36,748 bases of DNA from Betaproteobacteria bacterium (GCA_009780885.1 WQZF01000019.1:1-36748); one strand, 5' to 3'. Counted from the stretch's first letter, positions 18,717-26,899 are shown. Notes: generated by a model not told the origin, from the sequence alone. Translations and numbers: made by a program.

Positions 18717-19232
18717 TCAATACTCGATTCCCTTTCGCGCCTGGACGCCTTCCATATAATAATGCTTCACTTCTTTCATTTCGGTAACCAAATCCGCCGC
18801 TTCCAGTATTTCAGGAGGAGCGTAGCGTCCCGTAATAATGATTTCCATCGGTTCAGGCTTGCGTTTCAATAATTCAATCAATTCTGCCGAACTGAAAAGA
18901 TTATAATAAATGGCGATATTGGCTTCATCGAGCACGAGCATATCGTATTTACCCGATGAGATCACAGCCGATACCTCTTCCAGTCCCTTGCGGGCAGCGT
19001 CGATATCGTCTTGCGTCGGGGCATTGACGATGAAACAATTTCTCCCGTATTGCTTGATCTCCAGTGAGGGCAAGTGCTCACGAATGGCAAATGTTTCAGA
19101 GTATTCCTGCCCCTTGACGAATTGCGCAATAAACACTTTCATTCCGGCCCCGGCAGCGCGTAATGCCAAACCGAGCGCTGCTGTGGTTTTTCCTTTTCCG
19201 TTTCCGGTATATACCTGTATATAAGCTTTCAT
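18717..19232 (-). CDS. cobO: Corrinoid adenosyltransferase (CobO/BtuR type)
   Basis: A 171-residue enzyme that transfers the adenosyl group of ATP to Co(I) corrinoids, making the coenzyme form needed by methylmalonyl-CoA mutase. Seen: P-loop YTGNGKGKTTAALGLALRAA near the N-terminus, FIAQFVKGQEYSE, MLVLDEANIAIYYNLF and the C-terminal TGRYAPPEILEAADLVTEMK. It is the short form common in anaerobes such as clostridia and Deltaproteobacteria. The ATG at 19232 starts the conserved MKAYIQVYTG; the longer frame upstream has no family sequence. Base composition differs from its neighbours: by hand count 23 of 60 bases are G or C at 18841-18900, against 39 of 60 in bioC at 19681-19740. It interrupts the bio cluster, which suggests transfer. 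Confidence 0.9.
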   Translation of the reverse strand: MKAYIQVYTGNGKGKTTAALGLALRAAGAGMKVFIAQFVKGQEYSETFAIREHLPSLEIKQYGRNCFIVNAPTQDDIDAARKGLEEVSAVISSGKYDMLVLDEANIAIYYNLFSSAELIELLKRKPEPMEIIITGRYAPPEILEAADLVTEMKEVKHYYMEGVQARKGIEY

Positions 19233-19266
19233 TTTCTTGCCCTGGGTTTTTGATAGCTCGATTGAA

Positions 19267-20085
19267 TTATATTTGCCGGATGGCGCTTCCCGTTTCCAAA
19301 ACAGGAACACCGGCGCAATAAAGAAGAACATCGTAGGAAAGCGGCAAGCCTTCAGCGGCGCGTTCCTTTTCGTAGGCGGCCTCCAGCGAGCGCCAGGCGT
19401 TTTTGCCCATCATTCCGGGGCGGCGTTCGGGGCCGAGGGTGTTGGCGCCGATGGACTTGATCGCACGGAGGAGTTGTTTCAGTTCCGGGTAATGGCAGAC
19501 GATCCGTTGCCGCAAGTGGATGATGTTCCGAAAACCCGCGCTGGCGAGAGCCTCCTCGATCGTTTCGGGGGCGAGGAAGGAAAGGGTGTGGCGGTAGCGG
19601 TCGATTCCGGAAAAGGCGCGGGTGAGTTCCGCGAAGGTGGCGGGGCCGAGGGTGGAGAAGGCCAGCGTGCCGCCGGGGCGCAGGATGCGCTTTGCTTCGG
19701 CGAGGGTACGGGAGGCGTCGCACCATTGCAGCGCCAGGTTGGACCAGTACAGGTCGAAGGAGGCCGGAGGGAAAGGCAGGACTTCGATGTCGGCGGCCAG
19801 ATAACGAGACCGGCGCGAAGGATCGCGTTGCAGGGCGCGGGCGAGCATGGCCGGGGAGAAGTCGAGCAGGGTCAGGCGCGCCTGCGGCCAGGAGGCGCTC
19901 AGATGAAGCGCGCCGGAGCCGGTGCCGCAGGCGGCGTCGAGCACATCGCGCGGCGGCTTCTCCAGTGCGTCCCTGAGCAGGGAAAGGAGCGCCTTTCCGG
20001 CTTCCCGCTGCGCCGTTGCCGCGTCGTCGTAGCTGTTTGCGGCGTGTTCGAAGGCGTTGCGGATCGCGGGGCGCTGGGCTTTCAT
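19267..20085 (-). CDS. bioC: Malonyl-ACP O-methyltransferase BioC
   Basis: A 272-residue SAM-dependent methyltransferase that methylates malonyl-ACP so it can enter fatty-acid synthesis for the pimelate moiety of biotin. Seen: N-terminal IRNAFEHAANSYDDAATAQR typical of BioC, motif I VLDAACGTGSGALHL (about residues 48-62), LDFSPAMLARA, and SNLALQWCDASRTLAEAKRI. It overlaps bioH by 4 nt (20082-20085), implying translational coupling. The adenosyltransferase gene follows 34 bp downstream. Confidence 0.92.
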   Translation of the reverse strand: MKAQRPAIRNAFEHAANSYDDAATAQREAGKALLSLLRDALEKPPRDVLDAACGTGSGALHLSASWPQARLTLLDFSPAMLARALQRDPSRRSRYLAADIEVLPFPPASFDLYWSNLALQWCDASRTLAEAKRILRPGGTLAFSTLGPATFAELTRAFSGIDRYRHTLSFLAPETIEEALASAGFRNIIHLRQRIVCHYPELKQLLRAIKSIGANTLGPERRPGMMGKNAWRSLEAAYEKERAAEGLPLSYDVLLYCAGVPVLETGSAIRQI

Positions 20086-20921
20086 CGCCGCCCCCGCGTC
20101 TGGGGAGTGGCGATGCTTGCGTCAAAGGCTGCCAGCCGCGCGGCGAATTTTTCGGGTTGCGAGAGAAAGGGCGCGTGTGCCGTTTCCGGGAAAACTTCGA
20201 GCGCCGCTTGCGGCAGATGCTGCGCCAGCCATTCGCTGGCGGCGACGGGGGCGAGCGCGTCGCGTTCGCCGTGGATCAGGAGGGTGGGAAGGCTGATCCG
20301 CGTGCCGGCGAGCGCGGCGCGCAGGTCGGTCTGGCGCAGCCAGTCCAGCCCTTCGGCCAATCCGCGTGGATCGGGCGGCGGAGTGATCTCCCGCGCGGCA
20401 ATCAGCGTCTGGCGCGTCTGGCGAAGGCGGGCGTCGCGCTGGTTGACGAGCGCCGCGAAGCGGGTCAGCGCGGCTTCGGAATCGTGCGCCACCGCTTCGG
20501 CGAAGGCGGTGAATACCGCTTCCGGCTGCGCGTGGGGCCAGGCTTCGCGTCTCACAAAACAGGGCGTCGCGCCGACCAGGGCCAGGCCAACCAGATGTTC
20601 CGGACGGGAGAGCGCGGCCTGCAACGCGATTTGCGCGCCGAGCGACCAGCCGCACCAGAGCGCGCCTTCGGGCAGGGCGTCGAGCAAGGCTTCGGCCAGC
20701 GCCGGGGGCGAGGTGGGGGCGAAGGGGGAAGCGCCGTAACCGGGGAAATCGACGCGGTAGATTTTCTGGAACGGAACGTCCCCCGTTTTGTTTTCCGCGT
20801 ACCGCGCCAGTTGCAAGAGCGTCTCTTCCCAGACGCTTGCCGCGAATCCCCACCCATGCAGCAGCACGAGGCAGCGCCCGGTTTTGCTGGCCGTTTCGGT
20901 GCGGTGAATCGCCGGGCGCAT
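20082..20921 (-). CDS. bioH: Pimeloyl-ACP methyl ester carboxylesterase BioH
   Basis: A 279-residue alpha/beta hydrolase that removes the methyl ester put on by BioC, ending pimelate synthesis. Seen: LVLLHGWGF (oxyanion region), VDFPGYGAS, the nucleophile elbow WCGWSLGAQIA with its serine, LLIHGERDALAP with the acid residue, and the catalytic His in PETAHAPFLSQP. It is longer at the N-terminus than E. coli BioH (256 residues). First gene of the cluster; a diverged AT-rich element occupies the space directly upstream of it. Confidence 0.9.
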   Translation of the reverse strand: MRPAIHRTETASKTGRCLVLLHGWGFAASVWEETLLQLARYAENKTGDVPFQKIYRVDFPGYGASPFAPTSPPALAEALLDALPEGALWCGWSLGAQIALQAALSRPEHLVGLALVGATPCFVRREAWPHAQPEAVFTAFAEAVAHDSEAALTRFAALVNQRDARLRQTRQTLIAAREITPPPDPRGLAEGLDWLRQTDLRAALAGTRISLPTLLIHGERDALAPVAASEWLAQHLPQAALEVFPETAHAPFLSQPEKFAARLAAFDASIATPQTRGRR

Positions 20922-20952
20922 GGGTGGAGTTCCGGGGGGTTTATGTGGGGAA

Positions 20953-21027
20953 TTTTCTAAATTTAGTTAAATTTGCTTCGGCTACCGTAGTGATTTTCAA
21001 ACTGCAATTAAAACACTAATTTAGAAT
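20953..21027 (-). repeat. AT-rich terminal-inverted-repeat element, copy C (diverged)
   Basis: TTTTCTAAATTTAG at the left, CTAATTTAGAAT at the right; one terminal A is replaced. The minus-strand core is CACTACGGTAGCCGAAG, with one extra C compared with the other copies. It fills the gap between the dnaJ stop (21044) and the bioH start (20921), so transcripts from dnaJ into bioH would carry it. Confidence 0.75.
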
Positions 21028-21043
21028 TTTCCATCCTTCCGTT

Positions 21044-22195
21044 TCAGGCGTTGCCGAAGAAGGTGCGGACCCGGTCCATCCAGGATTTCGCTTTCGGGTT
21101 GTGGCGGTGGTTGCCGTCGGCGAGGCTGATTTCTTCGAGTTCGCGCAGCAGATCCTTTTGGCGGTCGGTCAGGCGCACCGGGGTTTCGACGACGACGTGG
21201 CAAAGCAGGTCGCCGTTCCGGGTGGTGCGCACGCCCTTGATGCCCTTGCCGGCCAGGCGGAAGATTTTCCCGGTTTGCGTTTCCGGCGGAATCTTCAGGT
21301 TCGCCATGCCGTCGAGGGTCGGAATCTGGATTTCGCCGCCGAGTGCGGCGGTGCTGAAGCTGATCGGCATTTCGCAGTGCAGGTCGTTTTTCTGGCGCTG
21401 GAAAACCGTATGCGGCAACAGCCGGATCTGGACGTACAGGTCGCCCGGAGGCCCGCCGTTCATGCCGTGTTCGCCCTCGCCGGTCAGGCGGATGCGGTCG
21501 CCCTCGTCGACGCCGGCGGGGATTTTCACTGCCAGGGTCTTGTGCTGCTTGATGCGTCCGGCGCCGTGGCACTTGCCGCAGGCTTCGGCGACGAAGCGCC
21601 CGGTGCCGTGGCATTTCGGGCAAGTCTGCTGGATCGAGAAAAATCCCTGTTGCAGGCGTATCTGGCCGTTGCCGTGGCAGGTGGGGCAAACCTGCGGCTC
21701 GGTGCCCGGCTTCGCGCCGCTGCCCTTGCAGTTTCCGCATTCTTCCATGGCCGGAATGCGGATCTTGGTTTCCGTACCGAAGGCGGCCTGTTCCAGCGTG
21801 ATTTCCAGGTTGTAGCGCAGATCGGCGCCGCGATAGGCGCCGCCCCTGCCGCCGCCGCCACCACGCCCGCCGAAGATTTCATCGAAGATGCCGCCGAAGG
21901 CATCGGCGAATCCCGCGCCGCCAGCAAAACCACCGCCGAAACCGCCCATTCCGGCCTGGGGATCGACCCCGGCGTGCCCGAACTGGTCGTAGGCGGAGCG
22001 TTTCTGCGGGTCGGAAAGAATTTCGTAGGCTTCCTTGGTTTCCTTGAAATGCTCCTCCGCCTTCGGGTTGTCCGGATTGCGGTCGGGGTGGTATTTCATG
22101 GCCAGCTTGCGGTAAGCCTTCTTGATCTCGTCCTCGGAAGCATCGCGGTTGAGGCCGAGGATTTCGTAAAAATCGCGTTTCGTACTTGTTGCCAT
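21044..22195 (-). CDS. dnaJ: Chaperone DnaJ (Hsp40)
   Basis: A 383-residue co-chaperone that stimulates DnaK ATPase and delivers unfolded proteins. Domains: J domain ([13 protein letters not shown]; the HPD motif in KYHPDRNP near residue 35), a Gly/Phe-rich linker (about 75-125), four CxxCxGxG zinc motifs ([32 protein letters not shown]), then the C-terminal substrate-binding domains. The ATG at 22195 starts at the conserved N-terminus and has AGGG upstream; an in-frame upstream reading crosses a repeat. It is the third gene of grpE-dnaK-dnaJ, separated from dnaK by a 257-bp repeat-bearing gap. Confidence 0.96.
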   Translation of the reverse strand: MATSTKRDFYEILGLNRDASEDEIKKAYRKLAMKYHPDRNPDNPKAEEHFKETKEAYEILSDPQKRSAYDQFGHAGVDPQAGMGGFGGGFAGGAGFADAFGGIFDEIFGGRGGGGGRGGAYRGADLRYNLEITLEQAAFGTETKIRIPAMEECGNCKGSGAKPGTEPQVCPTCHGNGQIRLQQGFFSIQQTCPKCHGTGRFVAEACGKCHGAGRIKQHKTLAVKIPAGVDEGDRIRLTGEGEHGMNGGPPGDLYVQIRLLPHTVFQRQKNDLHCEMPISFSTAALGGEIQIPTLDGMANLKIPPETQTGKIFRLAGKGIKGVRTTRNGDLLCHVVVETPVRLTDRQKDLLRELEEISLADGNHRHNPKAKSWMDRVRTFFGNA

Positions 22196-22218
22196 CTGTT
22201 TGCCCTGTTTCGTTTCAT

Positions 22219-22237
22219 CCCGGAAAAAACGGGAAAG
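22219..22237. repeat. 19-bp direct repeat, left copy
   Basis: CCCGGAAAAAACGGGAAAG, identical to 22332-22350. The two copies flank the GTAGGATGGG palindrome between dnaK and dnaJ. Confidence 0.7.
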
Positions 22238-22239
22238 TT

Positions 22240-22326
22240 TGTAGGATGGGTAGAGCGCAGCGAAACCCATCATTGACCACAAACCAAATTTGCGATGGGT
22301 TTCGCTGTCGCTCTACCCATCCTACG
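22240..22326. repeat. GTAGGATGGG inverted repeat between dnaK and dnaJ
   Basis: The left arm 22240-22271 and right arm 22294-22326 are inverted copies, starting TGTAGGATGGGTAGAGCG and ending CTCTACCCATCCTAC, with one extra T in the right arm and a 22-nt spacer. The same unit is perfect at 33575-33658. Arms like these occur widely in bacterial genomes and give rise to falsely annotated peptides; I read it as a mobile or REP-like repeat, not a gene. Confidence 0.7.
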
Positions 22327-22331
22327 CCCTG

Positions 22332-22350
22332 CCCGGAAAAAACGGGAAAG
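22332..22350. repeat. 19-bp direct repeat, right copy
   Basis: Identical to 22219-22237; see that entry. Confidence 0.7.
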
Positions 22351-22413
22351 CGCGAAAGGCGTATGAAGGAATTCCCCATACGCCCGCGCCGGGTCGTTTT
22401 AAGCCGCCTTTCG

Positions 22414-22448
22414 CTTTCTCTCCCGGCGTCTTGCGCCGGGAGAGAAAG
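22414..22448 (-). other. Long hairpin just after dnaK
   Basis: CTTTCTCTCCCGGCG and CGCCGGGAGAGAAAG (15 perfect pairs, 5-nt loop) begin 4 nt past the dnaK stop codon. No T-run follows on the minus strand. It may stabilise the 3' end of dnaK mRNA or reduce read-through into dnaJ. Confidence 0.55.
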
Positions 22449-22452
22449 CTGT

Positions 22453-24405
22453 TTACTTCTTGTCGTCGACTTCGGTGAATTCGGCGTCGACGATGTCGCC
22501 CTGGTCTGCGCCCGAAGCGGCATTTCCGGCGCTGCTGCCAGCATTGCCGCCGGATTCGGCTCCTGCGGCGTTGGCCTGCTCTGCCTGCTGTTGCGCGTAG
22601 ACCTTCTCGCCCAGCTTTTGCGCCGCCTTGGCCAGCGCCTCGCTCTTCGACCTGATTTCTTCCAGGTCGTTGCTGCGCACCACGCCCTCGGCCTCTTTCA
22701 GCGCCGCCTCGATCGCGGATTTTTCGTCGCCGGAAAGATCCTTGCCGTACTCATCCATCGACTTCTTCACCGAGTGGATCAGCGCGTCGCAGGAGTTGCG
22801 GGCATCGGCCAGTTCGCGCGCCTTCTTGTCCTCTTCGGCGTGCAGTTCGGCGTCCTTGACCATTTTCCGGATCTCGTCCTCCGACAATCCGGAGTTTGCC
22901 TTGATCGTGATCCTGTTTTCCTTGCCGGTGGCCTTGTCCTTCGCCGAGACGTGCAGGATGCCGTTGGCGTCGATGTCGAAGGTGACCTCGATCTGCGGAA
23001 TGCCGCGCGGGGCGGGCGGGATGCCTTCGAGATTGAACTGGCCCAGGCTCTTGTTGCCCGAGGCGATTTCGCGCTCGCCTTGCAGTACATGGATCGTCAC
23101 CGCGCCCTGGTTGTCGTCGGCGGTGGAGAAAGTCTGGCCCGCCTTGGTCGGGATCGTCGTGTTCTTCTGGATCAGCTTGGTCATCACGCCGCCCAGGGTT
23201 TCGATGCCGAGCGAGAGCGGGGTCACGTCGAGCAGCAGCACATCCTTCACATCGCCTTGCAGCACGCCGCCCTGGATCGCCGCGCCGACAGCGACGGCCT
23301 CATCCGGATTGACGTCCTTGCGCGGCTCCTTGCCGAAGAACTGCTTGACCTGCTCCTGCACCTTGGGCATCCGCGTCTGGCCGCCGACGAGGATCACGTC
23401 GTCGATGTCGCCCGGCTTGCAGCCGGCATCGGCCAGCGCGGTTTCGCAGGGCTTGATCGTGCGGGCGATCAGATCCTCGACCAGCGCCTCGAACTTGGCG
23501 CGGGTGATCTTGTAGGTCAGGTGCTTCGGCCCGGAAGCGTCGGCGGTGATGTAGGGCAGGTTGATTTCGGTCTGCTGGCCGGAAGAGAGTTCGATCTTGG
23601 CCTTTTCCGCCGCTTCCTTCAGGCGTTGCAGGGCCAGCACGTCCTTCGAGAGATCGACGCCCTGTTCCTTCTTGAATTCGGTGACGATATAGTCGATCAC
23701 GCGCTGGTCGAAATCCTCGCCGCCGAGAAAAGTGTCGCCGTTGGTCGCCAGCACTTCAAACTGGTGCTCGCCGTCGATTTCGGCGATTTCGATGATCGAA
23801 ATATCGAAGGTGCCGCCGCCCAGGTCATAGACGGCGATTTTCTTGTCGCCCTGCTTCTTGTCCATCCCGAAGGCCAGCGCCGCTGCGGTCGGCTCGTTGA
23901 TGATGCGCCGGACTTCCAGCCCCGCGATGCGGCCCGCGTCCTTGGTGGCCTGGCGCTGGCTGTCGTTGAAATAGGCGGGAACGGTAATCACAGCCTCGGT
24001 GACGGGTTCGCCGAGATAATCCTCAGCCGTCTTCTTCATCTTGCGCAGCACTTCGGCGGAAATCTGCGGCGGCGCGATCTTCTTGTCGTGCACTTCGACC
24101 CAGGCATCGCCGTTGTCGGCCTTGACGATCTTGTAAGGCATCAGCGAAATATCCTTCTGGACTTCCTTTTCCTCGAAGCGGCGGCCGATCAGGCGCTTGA
24201 CCGCGAACAGGGTGTGCCTCGGGTTCGTGACCGCCTGGCGCTTGGCCGGCGCTCCGCACAGCACTTCGCCGTCGTTGGTGTAGGCGACGATCGAAGGCGT
24301 CGTGCGCGCGCCCTCGGAGTTTTCGATGACTTTCGGCTGGCCGCCTTCCATCAGGGAGATGCAGGAGTTGGTGGTGCCCAGGTCAATGCCGATGATTTTT
24401 CCCAT
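22453..24405 (-). CDS. dnaK: Chaperone DnaK (Hsp70)
   Basis: A 650-residue ATP-driven chaperone. Seen: [10 protein letters not shown] (phosphate loop, residues 6-15), [20 protein letters not shown], the [13 protein letters not shown] segment, [12 protein letters not shown], and the substrate-binding domain ([40 protein letters not shown]). The C-terminal lid ends in [14 protein letters not shown] as in proteobacterial DnaK. AAAGGA stands 8 nt before the ATG. It is the middle gene of the heat-shock operon, 119 bp after grpE. Confidence 0.97.
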   Translation of the reverse strand: MGKIIGIDLGTTNSCISLMEGGQPKVIENSEGARTTPSIVAYTNDGEVLCGAPAKRQAVTNPRHTLFAVKRLIGRRFEEKEVQKDISLMPYKIVKADNGDAWVEVHDKKIAPPQISAEVLRKMKKTAEDYLGEPVTEAVITVPAYFNDSQRQATKDAGRIAGLEVRRIINEPTAAALAFGMDKKQGDKKIAVYDLGGGTFDISIIEIAEIDGEHQFEVLATNGDTFLGGEDFDQRVIDYIVTEFKKEQGVDLSKDVLALQRLKEAAEKAKIELSSGQQTEINLPYITADASGPKHLTYKITRAKFEALVEDLIARTIKPCETALADAGCKPGDIDDVILVGGQTRMPKVQEQVKQFFGKEPRKDVNPDEAVAVGAAIQGGVLQGDVKDVLLLDVTPLSLGIETLGGVMTKLIQKNTTIPTKAGQTFSTADDNQGAVTIHVLQGEREIASGNKSLGQFNLEGIPPAPRGIPQIEVTFDIDANGILHVSAKDKATGKENRITIKANSGLSEDEIRKMVKDAELHAEEDKKARELADARNSCDALIHSVKKSMDEYGKDLSGDEKSAIEAALKEAEGVVRSNDLEEIRSKSEALAKAAQKLGEKVYAQQQAEQANAAGAESGGNAGSSAGNAASGADQGDIVDAEFTEVDDKK

Positions 24406-24448
24406 TGTGGTTCCTTTCCATGAAATTCGTTGCGAGAGACAAGTCAGA

Positions 24449-24464
24449 AATGCAGTACTGCATT
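24449..24464. other. 16-bp perfect palindrome between grpE and dnaK
   Basis: AATGCAGT-ACTGCATT, fully self-complementary, 44 bp before the dnaK start. It could be an operator or a small RNA hairpin; nothing in the sequence decides. Confidence 0.4.
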
Positions 24465-24480
24465 GGAAGTGGAGGCGAAG

Positions 24481-24515
24481 GCGCGTTTTTCAAGCGGGGA
24501 AGGCGAAAAACGCGC
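24481..24515 (-). other. Intercistronic hairpin after grpE
   Basis: GCGCGTTTTTC and GAAAAACGCGC (11 perfect pairs, 13-nt loop) start 9 nt after the grpE stop on the minus strand. It has no terminal T-run on that strand and probably tunes grpE relative to dnaK levels. Confidence 0.5.
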
Positions 24516-24524
24516 GGCGGCCCT

Positions 24525-25112
24525 TCAATCTTTCTGTTCCTTGGCGACCACGACCATCGCGGGGCGCAAGGTGCGTTCGGCGAGCCGGTAGCCCTTCTGG
24601 AAGACCTGCGCCACGGTGTTGTCCGGAGTCCCAACGCTTGCCGGAACGACCGACATGGCCTGGTGGCAGTTCGGATCGAAGGTTTTGCCGACGGGATTGA
24701 CTTCAACGATACTGGAGCGCTCGAAGGCCGAGACGAGGTTCTTCAGTGTCAATTCAAGGCCGGAACGCAGGGAGTCGGGGTTGCTGTCGGCCAGCGCCAT
24801 TTCCAGCGTATCCTTGACCGCCAGGAGGTCGATGGCGAATTTTTCGACCGCGAACCTGTGCGCCTTCACCACGTCTTCCTGCGCGCGGCGGCGCGTGTTT
24901 TCCACCTCCGCCTTTGCCCGCATCCAGGCGTCGTGATTTTCCGCCGCCTTCTGCTCGGCCTGGCGCAACTGTTCCTGCAACCCGGCAAGCGGCGCGGCCT
25001 CCTCGATGCCCGCCACCCCGATCTCCGTTTCAACAGAGGCCTCGTCCGTGCCGCTTTCCATACTTGCCGCCTGCTGCGGATCCTTTGTATGCTCCGATTT
25101 GTGTTTACTCAT
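24525..25112 (-). CDS. grpE: Nucleotide exchange factor GrpE
   Basis: A 195-residue dimeric exchange factor that releases ADP from DnaK. An acidic, disordered N-terminus (about 1-45) leads to a long coiled coil ([20 protein letters not shown], then [20 protein letters not shown]) and the C-terminal beta domain with the family signature ([36 protein letters not shown]). The ATG at 25112 has GAGGAA 7 nt upstream. First gene of the operon, just behind the sigma-32 promoter. Confidence 0.94.
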   Translation of the reverse strand: MSKHKSEHTKDPQQAASMESGTDEASVETEIGVAGIEEAAPLAGLQEQLRQAEQKAAENHDAWMRAKAEVENTRRRAQEDVVKAHRFAVEKFAIDLLAVKDTLEMALADSNPDSLRSGLELTLKNLVSAFERSSIVEVNPVGKTFDPNCHQAMSVVPASVGTPDNTVAQVFQKGYRLAERTLRPAMVVVAKEQKD

Positions 25113-25148
25113 GCAAAATTCCTCAGGTTTTGGTAATACTTGCTCGTT

Positions 25149-25176
25149 AGGTAGGGGATAAACAGGGTTTTTCAAG
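25149..25176 (-). promoter_or_regulatory. Sigma-32 (RpoH) heat-shock promoter of grpE-dnaK-dnaJ
   Basis: On the minus strand: CTTGAAA (25176-25170), 12-bp spacer, CCCCTACCT (25157-25149). Against the RpoH consensus CTTGAAA / CCCCATNT the -35 is exact and the -10 near. The spacing equals the E. coli groE promoter as I recall it. No CIRCE element is seen. Confidence 0.75.
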
Positions 25177-25230
25177 AGAGGCTGCCAAAAATTTCTTCGG
25201 CGCCAGAGGGAAGGCTGTTAGGATATAAGA

Positions 25231-26616
25231 ATGGCTGACAAAACACCGGCAGGCGAAACGCCGCCTGCAACCATTGGGAAATACCAGGTCTTGCGGCAAA
25301 TCGGCAAGGGCGCGACGGCCATCGTCTATCTGGCGCGCGACCCGGACAGCAATACCGAAGTCGCCGTCAAGGTCATTTCACTGAGCGGATCCAACGCCGC
25401 GCGCTCGCGCCGCCTGTTGAGGCTCTTCCAGACCGAAAGCCGCGTTGGGCTGCGCCTGGAACACCCGAACATCGTCAAGGTTCACGAAAAGGTGCTCGAA
25501 AAGGATCGCGCCTATATCGTGATGGAATACATCGAAGGCAAGGCGCTCGACCAGTTTGTCGGCATCGACAGGCTCCTGCCGATGCACCGGGTCGTCAGCA
25601 TCATCTTCAAATGCTGCCTCGCGCTCGATTACGCCTACCGGCAAGGAGTGGTGCATCGGGACATCAAGCCGGCGAACATCCTGATCGACTCCGAAAACAA
25701 TCCGAAAATCACCGATTTCGGCCTCGCGCTCGACCTGCAACCGAGGGAAGGGCGCGACTCCACCTTCATCATGGGCGTCGGATCGCCGGCCTACATGTCG
25801 CCGGAACAAATCAAGGCGTACCCGCTCAACCAGAAAACCGATCTCTACTCGCTCGGCGTGATTCTCTTCCAGCTTTTGACCGGGCGTCTCCCCTTCCGCG
25901 CCAAGAAGCCTGCCACGCTGATCTACCGTATCCTCAACATGGATACCCCTTCCGTCTGCGCGATGAACCCGAACCTGCCCGCAGGGCTCGATCCGGTCAT
26001 CCAGAAGGCGATGGAAAAGGATCTCTACTCGCGCTACCAGAACGGCGCCGATTTCGCCAAGGATCTTTCAGCGGTGCGTTACCAGATCCTGAAGGACGAC
26101 GACGTCGACGAAAAGGAAAACGAAGCCCGCTTCCAGCGCTTGCGCAAGATGAATTTCTTTGTCGATTTCGACGACATCGAAGTCTGGGAAACCCTGCGCA
26201 TCTGCACCTGGCGGCAATTCCCCGAAAAGTCGATTCTGATCGAGGAGGGAGAAGAAGGGCGCAATTTCGGCATCATCTTTGAAGGCGAAGTCGAAGTCTC
26301 CTGCGAGGGGCGCATCCTCTATCGCCTCGACGCAGGCGAAGTGCTGGGCGACCTCTCCTTCCTGCATCCGACCAGCGCCAGGCGCCACACCACGGCCGTC
26401 GCCATGACGCCGCTCTCCTACCTCGAAATCAACGGCGCGGCGCTGGAACTCTCCTCGGAAGAATTGCAGGATCGTTTCAACAACACCCTCCTCATCCGGG
26501 TGCTCGACCGCCTCAACGCCTTCAACCGCCAACTCGCCCGAAGCGGCGCCCCTGCCGCCAAGGGCGAGCAAACCACCTCCCGCACCATCGGCAAACTGGA
26601 ATTGCTCCCGGAATAA
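25231..26616 (+). CDS. Serine/threonine protein kinase with C-terminal cyclic-nucleotide-binding-like domain
   Basis: A 461-residue soluble Hanks-type kinase. The kinase domain spans about residues 17-285: Gly-rich loop IGKGATAIVYL (24-34), ATP lysine 47 in VAVKV, catalytic VHRDIKPANI (Asp144, Asn149), DFG at 162-164, and SPAYMSPEQ in the activation segment. A cyclic-nucleotide-binding fold follows at about 313-425 (FGIIFEGEVEV; AGEVLGDLSFL; ARRHTTAVA). The phosphate-binding cassette has GDLS where cAMP binders have GE(I/L)A, while an Arg is kept, so ligand binding is uncertain. No transmembrane or PASTA region. It is divergent from grpE, with a 118-bp shared spacer; AGGA is the ribosome binding site. 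No partner phosphatase is seen. Confidence 0.88.
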   Translation: MADKTPAGETPPATIGKYQVLRQIGKGATAIVYLARDPDSNTEVAVKVISLSGSNAARSRRLLRLFQTESRVGLRLEHPNIVKVHEKVLEKDRAYIVMEYIEGKALDQFVGIDRLLPMHRVVSIIFKCCLALDYAYRQGVVHRDIKPANILIDSENNPKITDFGLALDLQPREGRDSTFIMGVGSPAYMSPEQIKAYPLNQKTDLYSLGVILFQLLTGRLPFRAKKPATLIYRILNMDTPSVCAMNPNLPAGLDPVIQKAMEKDLYSRYQNGADFAKDLSAVRYQILKDDDVDEKENEARFQRLRKMNFFVDFDDIEVWETLRICTWRQFPEKSILIEEGEEGRNFGIIFEGEVEVSCEGRILYRLDAGEVLGDLSFLHPTSARRHTTAVAMTPLSYLEINGAALELSSEELQDRFNNTLLIRVLDRLNAFNRQLARSGAPAAKGEQTTSRTIGKLELLPE

Positions 26617-26636
26617 ACCCCTGGAGCGGTTTCGAT

Positions 26637-26652
26637 TTATTCACCCGGCAAT
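26637..26652 (-). repeat. 16-bp bracket motif, left partner
   Basis: TTATTCACCCGGCAAT. It is the inverted partner (15 of 16) of 26783-26798, and the pair encloses the GTAGGGG palindrome. Related copies: 9615-9630 and 33385-33400. Confidence 0.55.
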
Positions 26653-26698
26653 CAAGGGCGGACAAGACAGAGGCCGCATCCGTAGCAGCAGACGCCTC

Positions 26699-26781
26699 GT
26701 AGGGGACGCCGCCCTCGGCGTCCCGCCTGCGCAATGATCGAAATGCCTGCCCTACGGGACGCCGAGGGCGGCGTCCCCTAC
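26699..26781. repeat. GTAGGGGACGCC nested inverted repeat, copy 2
   Basis: The 26-bp arms 26699-26724 and 26756-26781 are perfect inverted copies, and each arm is itself a hairpin (GGGACGCCG, loop CCCT, CGGCGTCCC). It lies between the kinase gene and pilE, which converge on it, so it could also act as a transcript-end structure. Confidence 0.7.
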
Positions 26782-26782
26782 A

Positions 26783-26798
26783 ATTGCCGGGCGAATAA
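26783..26798 (+). repeat. 16-bp bracket motif, right partner
   Basis: ATTGCCGGGCGAATAA; see 26637-26652. Confidence 0.55.
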
Positions 26799-26817
26799 GG
26801 GCCGGTTCAATGGCCTG

Positions 26818-26893
26818 TTTTCTAAATTTGACTTAAGAATTCGCCTCTAAAAACCACTACAGTAGCGAAACATTATTTAAGTAATTTAGAAAA
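26818..26893 (+). repeat. AT-rich terminal-inverted-repeat element, copy D
   Basis: TTTTCTAAATT ... AATTTAGAAAA, 76 bp, same orientation as copy A. The core ACCACTACAGTAGCGAAACA and the ATTATTTAA tract match copy A apart from the centre base (A for T). It ends 6 bp from the pilE stop codon. Confidence 0.85.
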
Positions 26894-26899
26894 TTTAGC

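Noticed and set aside
22414-22448. Rho-independent terminator after dnaK
   Set aside because: The stem is strong but no T-run follows on the dnaK strand, so it is listed as a hairpin only.
22186-24423. Plus-strand 745-codon open frame over dnaK
   Set aside because: Antisense shadow of dnaK; the protein has no recognisable motif. 15152-17026 over acnB and 29253-30677 over pilY1 are the same kind of artefact.
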